A DNA stretch of 23,936 bases, taken from IMG/VR virus record IMGVR_UViG_3300035670_001233, positions 1-23,936 of that record, one strand, 5' to 3'. Below are positions 9,091 to 17,498 of this stretch, piece by piece (the stretch's first letter is position 1; each line of letters starts with the position of its first letter). The DNA comes from a virus. The notes under the pieces are model-generated. The model was not told where the DNA came from. It saw only the letters and a list, made by a program, of their open reading frames with translations, and did no database searches. The position numbers and the translations under genes are program-made.

Positions 9091-10038
9091 TCATTGCTCA
9101 AATACTAAAAAAAACATGTTAACAAACGTTGTTGTGTTGTATCCATCAGTAAATACTTTGCCCACAAAAAATATATGCCTTGCAGGTTCAGTTTCAGTTG
9201 ATGGAAACTGACCAAAATCAATTACATCTAATTTTATTATTTGATTGTTTGATGTTTCAAAAAACTGACAAAATAGATTGTTTTGTTCGCTGGTTTCTAA
9301 GAAATTTATAGTATGTTTATATCCATCATTAGTTAAACTATCTAATTCTGGCTTGAGGTCGTCATATGAAAGAATTGGATTTTGATTTAACTTAGGATAT
9401 GATCCGATCGGTTGAGAACCAGTTGCACCTAACGCTGGTTTATTAATTGGTGGCAAATATTGAAAATTTGGAACATGAGACAATCTCTTATCAAAGAATA
9501 AGCTTTCAACATTATCTAAGTTAATCTGTCTCATCATTCCTGCTGGAATAGGTCCAGTAGGAGTTATTGTAAACTTGTAATTGTTCCCGGCCAACTTAAA
9601 CTCATTAAAATTATCATAAGATGGATTTGGAGTTTGAAGAATTGAAAGCTTTCGAAAATTCTGTAAAGAACCCTTCAATAGCCCATCATATAGAGAAGCA
9701 AACTGAGAACTTGAAACAATTTCATAATTTGAACCGGATAGTATTTGACCAGCAGCTACAGTATACTGGGTACCACTTGTAATGAAATTGGTTAAAACCT
9801 TGCCACTATCATCTACTTCATATGTTATTTGATCTTGTGGCAGATTCCCGGCTTCAAACGTTATTCTGGAGGTGAAGTCTAATCCACCAGATACCAAGGT
9901 ATCTAAAGCATATATTGCACTAGCATCACTAAAAGAAACGTATTCAATACGCATCTTTCCGGCAGAAGCTTGTCTTCTGCCCTCATTTGTCATGATGGTA
10001 TCAAATATTCTTGTTTTCGGATCTAGTAAGCCAGCCAT
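9091..10038 (-). CDS. Virion structural protein with 'LTxxGR'-type N-terminus (315 aa)
   Basis: The frame is open from a TTG at 10044, but I choose the ATG at 10038. It is preceded by TGAGGA at a good distance, and it gives MAGLLDPKTRIFDTIM, which aligns with the MGFLQGDTNNIIIDAV start of the gene at 1-404. The motif TNEGRRQASAG follows (residues 17-27), then VSFSDASAIYAL. The C-terminal end (FVGKVFTDGYNTTTFVNMFF) resembles an ending I recall from structural proteins of T4-like environmental phages. The start lies two bases after the preceding stop; the stop is three bases before the next ATG. It is probably a small tail or baseplate surface component. A precise role cannot be assigned. Confidence 0.75.
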   Translation of the reverse strand: MAGLLDPKTRIFDTIMTNEGRRQASAGKMRIEYVSFSDASAIYALDTLVSGGLDFTSRITFEAGNLPQDQITYEVDDSGKVLTNFITSGTQYTVAAGQILSGSNYEIVSSSQFASLYDGLLKGSLQNFRKLSILQTPNPSYDNFNEFKLAGNNYKFTITPTGPIPAGMMRQINLDNVESLFFDKRLSHVPNFQYLPPINKPALGATGSQPIGSYPKLNQNPILSYDDLKPELDSLTNDGYKHTINFLETSEQNNLFCQFFETSNNQIIKLDVIDFGQFPSTETEPARHIFFVGKVFTDGYNTTTFVNMFFLVFEQ

Positions 10039-10040
10039 TG

Positions 10041-11324
10041 TCAATCCTCACTTGGTCTATCAAAGAATGGTTGACCACTCCGGTAGTATATGTCATAAAT
10101 ACCACTATCATAAGGATTATATGTTGGATTTGTTGCAGTTAGATAATCTCTAGACTGACTATATATCAACGTTCCAGAAGCAAACTGTACTTCAAGTGGA
10201 TAAGAAACTGTTCTAGCGATTGTCAATCCAGTATAAGGATTTTCCGTAGCAGTAATTAGTTTTGCTGTATTTGGAGAACTTTCAAGCATATCTCTAAATT
10301 GTCCATATCTTCCTGCTCTATAGACTATCTTCATCGGTTCCGGTGCTACAGATCGGATTCCATATTTGTATCCACGTGGCACAACAAAAACAAAATAATT
10401 TGAACTGTCTGTAAAATAGATCGGACCTCCAGGACCACTTTTTATAGTCCCATCTGATGTCCCATCTCCAATTCCAAAAAAAGCATTATATAATGTAAAT
10501 GGATGAATTGTGCCGGCACGAATTGAACCTGGTTCTGGAAATGGCTTTGTGGGAACATGCATGGCACCTAAAAAAATAGATGTGCCATATGGCGGAATTA
10601 GATTTGAACAGTATGCAAATCCAATCGTATTTGATTGACTAACTGGACTTGGCGTAGGGTAACCAAGTATGGTATCAATATTATATGTTGTTGGCAAGAC
10701 TGTAGAAAATACTTCAAGCTTACTAATTCCTTTATACTTACTTTGATATGGCTGTGCTGCCGACCAAGTTAAATCTAAATCTGCCCCCAGAGCTGGGTCG
10801 ATCCCATATTTATCCACCCAAGAAAAAATAATATCAACATTTGGCTTATCGGCAAGACTTTTAAATGGATTAATGTTATAATTTGCGCCAGATGTTTCAT
10901 TTATAGTACCAGCAGAAAATGCATCTGAAACAAATCCTAATAATTTACCTTGATTTCTTAAAAATATATCGATGGGATTTGGCACATAAGAATCATACCA
11001 TGTTTCATTAGAAAAAAAGCTTTGAAACCGGTTGGGTCTTCCAAGAAACGATCCAGAGATGTAACCAAAATATTGAAATCCTGGCATCCACATTGTAGCA
11101 AGACTTGCAGATATGCCATTTTCTTCTTGTGTTGCTTTACTTACAATTCTTCTTCTTTTAGTTTGAGGATCAGAGACTCCTAGCTGTGTATAGCCATTTG
11201 TTGTAATGTAGCTAACAGCCGAATTAGTGCCAATTATAGGCATTTCTCCATATATAGCATTGTCAATATAACTACCGCTATACGTAGAGGCTGATTCGAC
11301 TTCAAATTGATCAAAGACAGGCAT
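10041..11324 (-). CDS. Unassigned virion-type protein, possible tail adhesin component (427 aa)
   Basis: No family is recognised with confidence. The composition is beta-type and rich in Tyr, Ser, Gly and Pro, with no signal peptide or membrane segment. Residues 335-349 (YRAGRYGQFRDMLES) form the most distinctive block; I recall a similar 'GR(Y/F)GQ(F/L)RDMLE' string near the ends of large-phage structural proteins, and it may be a conserved assembly element. The start ATG lies one base after the stop of the 586-aa gene. The Shine-Dalgarno candidate GAGG is about 12 bases from the start, inside the end of that gene, so coupling is likely. It is the third of three consecutive unassigned genes (322, 586 and 427 aa) that probably act together. 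Confidence 0.72.
   Translation of the reverse strand: MPVFDQFEVESASTYSGSYIDNAIYGEMPIIGTNSAVSYITTNGYTQLGVSDPQTKRRRIVSKATQEENGISASLATMWMPGFQYFGYISGSFLGRPNRFQSFFSNETWYDSYVPNPIDIFLRNQGKLLGFVSDAFSAGTINETSGANYNINPFKSLADKPNVDIIFSWVDKYGIDPALGADLDLTWSAAQPYQSKYKGISKLEVFSTVLPTTYNIDTILGYPTPSPVSQSNTIGFAYCSNLIPPYGTSIFLGAMHVPTKPFPEPGSIRAGTIHPFTLYNAFFGIGDGTSDGTIKSGPGGPIYFTDSSNYFVFVVPRGYKYGIRSVAPEPMKIVYRAGRYGQFRDMLESSPNTAKLITATENPYTGLTIARTVSYPLEVQFASGTLIYSQSRDYLTATNPTYNPYDSGIYDIYYRSGQPFFDRPSED
10045..10050 (-). promoter_or_regulatory. Ribosome binding site deciding the ATG start at 10038
   Basis: TGAGGA on the minus strand lies 6 bases before the ATG at 10038. It is only one base before the upstream TTG at 10044, too close to serve it. 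It therefore supports the ATG start. The site lies inside the last codons of the upstream 427-aa gene. Confidence 0.55.
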
Positions 11325-11325
11325 A

Positions 11326-13086
11326 TTATTCTATTACCTCATGTATACAATCAGATGATAACAATTGATTTGTTCCATCATTATATTCTTTTCCTTCTCT
11401 TATGTAGGAGCCATATAACGTTATTTTAAAATTACCGGCATGAAGTATTAATTCGGATTCCGATAAATAATCTGCCCGTATATATTGAGCCGGCCCGGCA
11501 CCGATTGGTGCTTGCCATCCAAATATTAATTCATCAGTTGGCAACAGGATATATGGATTAACTTTATGTTTTTTATCGTTTCTTTCAATAGTTATTGATG
11601 GTGTTCCGGCTGTTGTTTCAGATAGAATTATATTGCTATCAACATAATCATTTCCATATCCTCTCGATGATATAGAATTCATACCTATTCCGGTTCTATA
11701 TCCATCACTTTTACTCCAAAAAACATCCGTCTGGGGCCCGGTACTACTGTATCTAGTTATGGTACCGGTACCATATCCGGTTTGAGTAGGAGAACACATG
11801 CTCATTGAAAAAATAAAATATCCTGACCAATTTGCGCCGGAGATACCTGAAATGCTGCTTGTTAAAACAATGTCATTTGAGGTTATGGGCGCTATATCAG
11901 AAACCACAACACTAGGTAGCCCAGCGCCAGTACAAACTTTATTGTATGCACCGGAAGCAAATGAATAAACTTGAGAAAATCCAACAATATCTCTAAGGGT
12001 ATCAACATATACGTTAGAACCTAAATATGATAAAATTGTTGTTGTTGGGACCGTATATGAATAGTTGAAATAATTTCCTGGTGTACCTGTATTTGGAATT
12101 GAAGTTTGATAATTTAATCTTTGATTTTTTCTTTGATTAAGTATGAAAAAACTATTAATAGAAGAGGAAACAAATTGTAAAGCTGATATACCATAATAGT
12201 TGGGCAAATCAACAGAACCAACTTTCCAACTGGCGGAGAATTCTATAACTGCTTTTTCTAAAACAAATGGTTCTGTTATATATTGAGACATTGCTAGCGT
12301 TTGTGAACTAGTAGCATGAAATCTTGGATGACACGGAAAACCAAACAAATTTGTATAATAACCCATATTATATACTTGAATTCCAGAAATAGTGCCCGCC
12401 GGATAAAAGCTATTACTGAATCCTATCATTGTTTGTGACAATGTTTGTCCGATAACATTACCTCCAATTCCATATCCTCTTCCTATCTTATCCCAACGTT
12501 TTGTATCAAAATTGTAATAAGCCATTGGATAAGAACGGTTTTCACTAAGAGGTATACCAATGCCATCATCTCTAACCAATGAAAGGGTTGTAGGAGTAAC
12601 GACACTAATATCGATTTCTATTTTATTTTTGCTCCAAAGTGGGGAACTAAAACCCTCGCCAACATCTGATACGGCACTACCGGTAGCAAAGAAAGGATTG
12701 CTGGTTGATTTACCATCTACAGCCGGTTGATCGTTATCTCTAAATGGAGTAAGGTCTTGACCCGGTGTAAAATGAAAAAACGGTAAACCATCAACTACCT
12801 GAGAACGAACATTGCCAGGTGCAACAATGCTAGAAGTTAAATCATTTGACGAGCTATTAGTTAACCATATATTTTCAACTGGAAATCCTATACCTGGCAA
12901 ATACGTATTTGATGATGTAAACACTACAGAATATCGATCATTAAAATTAACGTTATAATCGCCGGTTCTGCCGTCTATAGAAAATCTAGCGTTAGTAGGA
13001 TATGAGCCAGTAAGTGCATCTCGTTGTTGCAATTGAACACGAGGCGGAAGCATTCTTAATCTTGAACGTTTTTCTTGTCTTGGCAT
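11326..13086 (-). CDS. Unassigned virion-type protein, possible tail adhesin component (586 aa)
   Basis: No named family is recognised. The N-terminus is strongly basic (MPRQEKRSRLRMLPPRVQLQQR, given here only as the first 22 positions' character: eight Arg/Lys), followed by a Ser/Gly/Tyr-rich beta-type body. Residues 147-200 hold two aromatic strands (SPLWSKNKIEIDIS and YYNFDTKRWDKIG), and residues 256-293 hold FHATSSQTL and EKAVIEFSASWK. The pattern of aromatic strands separated by Ser/Gly loops suggests a jelly-roll or lectin-like fold, but this is inference. The start follows the stop of the 322-aa gene by one base and has a good Shine-Dalgarno AGAGGT. Its position among baseplate genes favours a host-contact or peripheral baseplate role. 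Confidence 0.72.
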   Translation of the reverse strand: MPRQEKRSRLRMLPPRVQLQQRDALTGSYPTNARFSIDGRTGDYNVNFNDRYSVVFTSSNTYLPGIGFPVENIWLTNSSSNDLTSSIVAPGNVRSQVVDGLPFFHFTPGQDLTPFRDNDQPAVDGKSTSNPFFATGSAVSDVGEGFSSPLWSKNKIEIDISVVTPTTLSLVRDDGIGIPLSENRSYPMAYYNFDTKRWDKIGRGYGIGGNVIGQTLSQTMIGFSNSFYPAGTISGIQVYNMGYYTNLFGFPCHPRFHATSSQTLAMSQYITEPFVLEKAVIEFSASWKVGSVDLPNYYGISALQFVSSSINSFFILNQRKNQRLNYQTSIPNTGTPGNYFNYSYTVPTTTILSYLGSNVYVDTLRDIVGFSQVYSFASGAYNKVCTGAGLPSVVVSDIAPITSNDIVLTSSISGISGANWSGYFIFSMSMCSPTQTGYGTGTITRYSSTGPQTDVFWSKSDGYRTGIGMNSISSRGYGNDYVDSNIILSETTAGTPSITIERNDKKHKVNPYILLPTDELIFGWQAPIGAGPAQYIRADYLSESELILHAGNFKITLYGSYIREGKEYNDGTNQLLSSDCIHEVIE

Positions 13087-13087
13087 A

Positions 13088-14056
13088 TCAACTACCTCTC
13101 AACCATCCAACATATGTAACTGAATCTGTTCCATATATAGTTTGATTAGGTCCATATATAGAATAACCTGCTGTTGCTGATTTTTGAGTATAATCTTGTC
13201 TTAAGTCTTCGTCTAAGTTGATATCTAGATTATAAAGAAGATTTAGAAAGCTTTGTGCTCCGGTAGCTGCCATATCAATGATAACCTGCTTGACTATTTC
13301 TTCATTTCTTGTATCATCATATGGTTGCATGACAGTTCTAACATAATCAACATAACCATCGATCATGATTTGATCTTCGATTGGCCCATCACCAATATAA
13401 CGTTGACCTCCATCTAAGAATGGATCATTGACAATTGCTGGTTCATATGGTATTAGCTGCGATGTTCTGCTATTACCTTGAGGTAAATTGGTATCTGGAT
13501 TACCATCTTCTATATTTCCTTTAGGACGATGAATCGGCCAGGCACCTTCTATTACAGACTTATCTAATCTAAATGGCAATGTAAGCGGTTCTATTACAGC
13601 CTCTTCACCTTGTTGTGGACCATTATTAAAATTTATTGGATATGGATATGTAATTTGATCATTTAAATAATATGTTGGAGTAAATTCGATAACGTTATCT
13701 ACCCATGCGATATCATTTTCATATTCTGACCAGGATCTGAACTGTCCTAATGTTGTTATTTTTATAGCATGTTCATAGTTGCCGCCCCATATTTTGGGCT
13801 GATTACTCTTGAATAAGTGTTTATTTGTTCTTATTTCTACGCCCTGTCTTAAACCATCCGTAGAAGAAGTATCCATGCCACCAGAACCGGTCGCTGTATA
13901 TAAAGATATAACACCTATTAACTCTTTTGTTGGGTCAACATCATTAAATGGAGTGAACTGTAGCTGAATCTTATCCATCCGATATTCGGATCTGGAAACC
14001 GGCTCATATTCTCTATTTTGAAGAAATGTAAATGTATTTCCCGTAAGTGTTGTCAT
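13088..14056 (-). CDS. Unassigned virion-type protein downstream of wedge gene (322 aa)
   Basis: No family is recognised. Residues 1-30 (FLQNREYEPVSRSEYRMDK) are charged and polar. The middle (130-215) is Pro/Asn/Gly-rich and probably loop-dominated, and residues 225-285 appear helical (DYVRTVMQPYDDTRNEEIVKQ region). No signal peptide or membrane segment is seen. It is the first gene after a 34-base AT-rich gap that follows the 1135-aa wedge-like gene, so it may open a sub-operon with the 586- and 427-aa genes, to which it is tightly linked (one-base gaps). There is no clear Shine-Dalgarno sequence before its ATG. Location suggests a link between the wedge and the peripheral fibres; this is inference. 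Confidence 0.72.
   Translation of the reverse strand: MTTLTGNTFTFLQNREYEPVSRSEYRMDKIQLQFTPFNDVDPTKELIGVISLYTATGSGGMDTSSTDGLRQGVEIRTNKHLFKSNQPKIWGGNYEHAIKITTLGQFRSWSEYENDIAWVDNVIEFTPTYYLNDQITYPYPINFNNGPQQGEEAVIEPLTLPFRLDKSVIEGAWPIHRPKGNIEDGNPDTNLPQGNSRTSQLIPYEPAIVNDPFLDGGQRYIGDGPIEDQIMIDGYVDYVRTVMQPYDDTRNEEIVKQVIIDMAATGAQSFLNLLYNLDINLDEDLRQDYTQKSATAGYSIYGPNQTIYGTDSVTYVGWLRGS
13094..13099 (-). promoter_or_regulatory. Ribosome binding site for the 586-aa gene
   Basis: AGAGGT on the minus strand, 7 bases before the ATG at 13086. It lies inside the last codons of the preceding gene, just before its TGA, so ribosomes finishing that gene are positioned to re-initiate. Confidence 0.5.
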
Positions 14057-14090
14057 ATGATCTTATTATATATAGAAAGCAAAGATAAAA
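14057..14090 (-). promoter_or_regulatory. AT-rich intergenic gap, possible promoter
   Basis: This 34-base gap separates the 1135-aa and 322-aa genes in an otherwise tightly packed cluster. Read on the minus strand it contains CTATATATAATAAGATC just before the ATG. The TATATATAATA core could serve as a -10-type or T4-late-like element, but it does not match the T4 late consensus TATAAATA exactly and no -35 box is evident. A promoter starting here would leave a very short leader. No hairpin terminator is seen. Confidence 0.22.
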
Positions 14091-17000
14091 CTAGTACCGG
14101 ACAAAATCTCCAGCAAAGAACGAAAGCAGTATAGTATCCTTCAATCCATTACGATTCGAATCTCCCAAGTAGATGTCTTCAAACTGATATTGGAATTTGG
14201 GTCTTTCTAACATATGACTTTCAACAACGAAATTTGTTCCTAAAAACTTAGTTTTCTTTGGTATCAATTGATGTATGAATGTACCGATATTCGTATCAAA
14301 CCATTTGAAAAATTCAACAAACTGTTTGAAATTAACTTTATCAACCAAACGATTGAAATATATGTTTCGTAAATTATCTAAACCAGGATAATCTTGTGAG
14401 AATACCAATTCCGGATTTCCTAAAACGTTATCTAGCTCGTCAAATGTTGCAAATATTGTTACGATATCTTGATTTAATGCATCAACCAAACTGAAATCTA
14501 CTGTAAATTTTGAGTTATCAGTAGGAATTTCAGATTTTGGAATTTCATATGCTGGAGTTATTTTAGCCCAAGGTGCGTTAGTCAGTTCTTCAGATTGTTC
14601 ATATGAACGAATTCTTACTTTATTATTTGTACTGGCTTCATCAAAATGGGGAGATAAGTAAGAGAAGAATATTCTTTCTGGGTTAATAACTTGACTACTA
14701 GTTGGAAATAATGCGCCAGAAAGATGGAAGTTATTTTGAGAAAAATCAAATATATTTATTAATCCTGCGCCATCAGATTGAGTTATCATTTGTTCTGTGG
14801 TGGCATCAATTCTTAATCTTTCAAAAGAGCCAGATTTGTAAGTAATAAAATTAAAGTTTGTGAGAGGATGTTGTACACCCGCAGATTGATAATTTTTTAC
14901 GTGTTCTTTCCATTCTTGATCATTTAGATATTTTGACCAAAATCTTATATGGCTAATATTTCCTTTAAATATGGTAGTTTGGGCATCTGAAGGTATACTA
15001 GTGTCATTTAAGAAACGACTGACGGTTGTATTAATTGACGATGAACCAACAATGAAGTATGAGCCACTAGCATTATATAACGTTGGTTTAGTGCTCCACA
15101 CATTGTTTCCGCTACCAGAAGTTTCATTAAAATATGATTGTGTTATATAGCTTTCGGCAAGTTCTCCTGATACGTTTTTAGCAACTCTCAAGAAATAAGA
15201 ACTTGAAACCACGCTATCTAACCCATCATCATTCCGCCGACGCCCGAAAGATACATACCATAAATCTCCATCAAATATATTAGCGCCTGTTAAGCTTAAC
15301 TTAAAGTAAGGCGATAAGTTATTATCATTTGGTCTAACATATAAGCTTATTTCATTAGTTAGGCTGCCGCTGTAAGCAATTAAATTTGATATCACGCCGC
15401 CACTTACCGTATAAGCACTTCCTGTTGTTACAAACCTGATTAAACTTTGACTCATTGGATAGGCGACATTATTACCAAACTTATAAAATCCTTCATATGT
15501 CCAAGAGCCCGATGTAAATAAGCCGTCATTAGCAGCACCAGCTATATTTGGATAACCTGGTTCAACTCTAGCACCAGAAAGATATGGACTTATAATCTGT
15601 CCACCATTATTAAATGAAAGTTTACTAGATATTTTACTTCTAGTGTCTCTTGCGAAACCTAAAGCTAATTTTGTTGGACCGCCATATTCTCTGATCCGAA
15701 AATTATTATCCGGATCAATGCCGACAGAACGAATGAAAGACTTTATACTATGTATGGTTCCTTTAGAATTAACAATATCTTTCAAATTAATCAAAATTCT
15801 GCGCCAAATTTGATTTTTTATATACCGCAAGCTATATTGATTTTTGCTTATAACATCTTGTACATTGTCTCCCTCAACGAATTGAGGAATGGTAGCGCCA
15901 GAAAATAATGCTGGTAAATCAAATCCCATACTTGATGCATATTGCAATAAAAATTGCTCTGGTGCCGTATCTATCTCATCATAATCTACGAACTGTAAAT
16001 CAACGAATGATTGTATGTAAAGCTTTATTTCGTCAAAGAATTTAGCCCATGTATATAGCAACAAAAGGAATGTTTGAGTAGCACCAAGTTTTGTGCTTCT
16101 GGGATCATTTCCAGCTTGGTATTGATTTACGATAGCACCTTGTTCTGTTTCTAAAGCAGCTTCAACTTGACCTTCATAAAAATAATGTTTAGGAATTAAT
16201 CTGGTTATTAAATTTGGATTAAATTCATCATATTGGGAAGCACTTAATGCGTATTCATTTCTGTAAGCTAAGACTTCTGGATGATTGCCAAACAATATTG
16301 GAGATAACGAAACTGTTTCATATACAACAGGGGTACTGCCAAAATAAGAACCGGTAGCTATATTTCGAACGCCTAATGTTTGTCCGGCAAGACTTAATCT
16401 ACCATGCAAGCTATTTGAAGAAGCATCAATGACAATTAAACTATTGCTACCAGATGGTTCATTAAACTTATAGTACAATTTCAAGTCTTCTTGTGCAAAT
16501 ACTGATTTTTTATATAATTGATATATGTCATCTTTAGAACGTACTGAGCTCCAAATTCTAAGTTCGTCTAGAGCACCAGATAAAGTATTTGTTGGTGTAA
16601 ACCCAACTGAAGAAAATACAGAGCCGGAACCAATGTATAAATTGGCTGCAAAATCCATAGTATCCAGCTCTATAGGAGCAGAGCTACTAGTATATAGTTT
16701 GCCGTTAATAAAGCATGTTATTCCGTTAAATCCCGGGGTTCTATTTAATACCCAAGCATAATGATTCCATGTGCCCTTTTCAGCAATAGCAGAAACTGTT
16801 TCTGAAACCGAACCAGAAGCTATATAAAAACTGCTGGTTGCATATGCAGTAGAAGTTGTAGAATTTAATCCAAATAAATAACCAAAGCTTCCACTATGTC
16901 GATCTAATATGACTTGATTAGCATTTGCTTTTGTTGGAACATATAGCCAATATTCAATCGTTAACGGATCATTCTTGAAGTTAAGAATTGAACTACCATC

Positions 17001-17498
17001 TCTATTTCGTGAAGCTTCAGTATATTGGGCACCAGCTTGATCTAATACAGTTATGTATGTACCACCAGCAGCTTCATATCCGGCGTTAGTACCAGAGAAA
17101 AATAAATAACCTACGTTTTTAGGATAATAGTCATATACGTATTTTTCAAATCCAGTAAGACTATCTAAGAAAGTATCGGTTTCTTTTTGAGTACCATCAA
17201 ATGGAAATCCATTTTGTATTTTATCAAATGCAACGTTTAACTTAACTTGTGCAGAATTGAAGAATGTATGATTTTCAAATTTACTCCAATCAATATTCAA
17301 TTGCTGAGTAGAACGAAGTCCAGTACCGGGAGTTGTATATTTAAATGATTCTGTAACGTCTGTTGTCAGTTCAGGATCAATAGTTGCTAGCGTATAATAA
17401 ACGGAATTATTTGACGGACTCTTCATAGACCGCACAAGAGAGGGTGTAAAAAGTCCTGGTTTACCGGTTAATAGCTTATTTGAATTATCGATAGGCAT
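14091..17498 (-). CDS. LamG-containing baseplate wedge protein with gpI/gp7-like core (1135 aa)
   Basis: Domain order as seen: residues 165-335 are a LamG/concanavalin-like module (TIEYWLYVP, GTWNHYAWVLNR, ITCFINGKLY, LSGALDELRIWSSVRS). Residues 478-607 are a helical tail-protein segment ending in IWRRILINLKDIVNSKGT, IKSFIRSVGI and IREYGG. Residues 660-872 are a second, more diverged LamG-like module (SWTYEGFYKF, ISHIRFWSKYLNDQEW). Residues 1060-1105 are a conserved-looking end (FFKWFDTNIGTFIHQLIPKK). The 'W+.IL.....I...KGT..SI...I...GI....I.EYGG' pattern is what I know from P2 gpI-like tail proteins, the counterpart of T4 gp7 and TssG, which pair with gp6-type proteins in the wedge. It sits two genes after gp6, near the gp7 position. 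The ATG shares a base with the preceding stop (TAATG) after an AAGGTG Shine-Dalgarno. LamG modules suggest glycan binding. Confidence 0.8.
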   Translation of the reverse strand: MPIDNSNKLLTGKPGLFTPSLVRSMKSPSNNSVYYTLATIDPELTTDVTESFKYTTPGTGLRSTQQLNIDWSKFENHTFFNSAQVKLNVAFDKIQNGFPFDGTQKETDTFLDSLTGFEKYVYDYYPKNVGYLFFSGTNAGYEAAGGTYITVLDQAGAQYTEASRNRDGSSILNFKNDPLTIEYWLYVPTKANANQVILDRHSGSFGYLFGLNSTTSTAYATSSFYIASGSVSETVSAIAEKGTWNHYAWVLNRTPGFNGITCFINGKLYTSSSAPIELDTMDFAANLYIGSGSVFSSVGFTPTNTLSGALDELRIWSSVRSKDDIYQLYKKSVFAQEDLKLYYKFNEPSGSNSLIVIDASSNSLHGRLSLAGQTLGVRNIATGSYFGSTPVVYETVSLSPILFGNHPEVLAYRNEYALSASQYDEFNPNLITRLIPKHYFYEGQVEAALETEQGAIVNQYQAGNDPRSTKLGATQTFLLLLYTWAKFFDEIKLYIQSFVDLQFVDYDEIDTAPEQFLLQYASSMGFDLPALFSGATIPQFVEGDNVQDVISKNQYSLRYIKNQIWRRILINLKDIVNSKGTIHSIKSFIRSVGIDPDNNFRIREYGGPTKLALGFARDTRSKISSKLSFNNGGQIISPYLSGARVEPGYPNIAGAANDGLFTSGSWTYEGFYKFGNNVAYPMSQSLIRFVTTGSAYTVSGGVISNLIAYSGSLTNEISLYVRPNDNNLSPYFKLSLTGANIFDGDLWYVSFGRRRNDDGLDSVVSSSYFLRVAKNVSGELAESYITQSYFNETSGSGNNVWSTKPTLYNASGSYFIVGSSSINTTVSRFLNDTSIPSDAQTTIFKGNISHIRFWSKYLNDQEWKEHVKNYQSAGVQHPLTNFNFITYKSGSFERLRIDATTEQMITQSDGAGLINIFDFSQNNFHLSGALFPTSSQVINPERIFFSYLSPHFDEASTNNKVRIRSYEQSEELTNAPWAKITPAYEIPKSEIPTDNSKFTVDFSLVDALNQDIVTIFATFDELDNVLGNPELVFSQDYPGLDNLRNIYFNRLVDKVNFKQFVEFFKWFDTNIGTFIHQLIPKKTKFLGTNFVVESHMLERPKFQYQFEDIYLGDSNRNGLKDTILLSFFAGDFVRY

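Noticed and set aside
10039-10044. TTG start extending the 315-aa protein by two residues
   Set aside because: The ATG at 10038 has a better placed Shine-Dalgarno sequence and aligns with the start of the paralogous N-terminus at 404.
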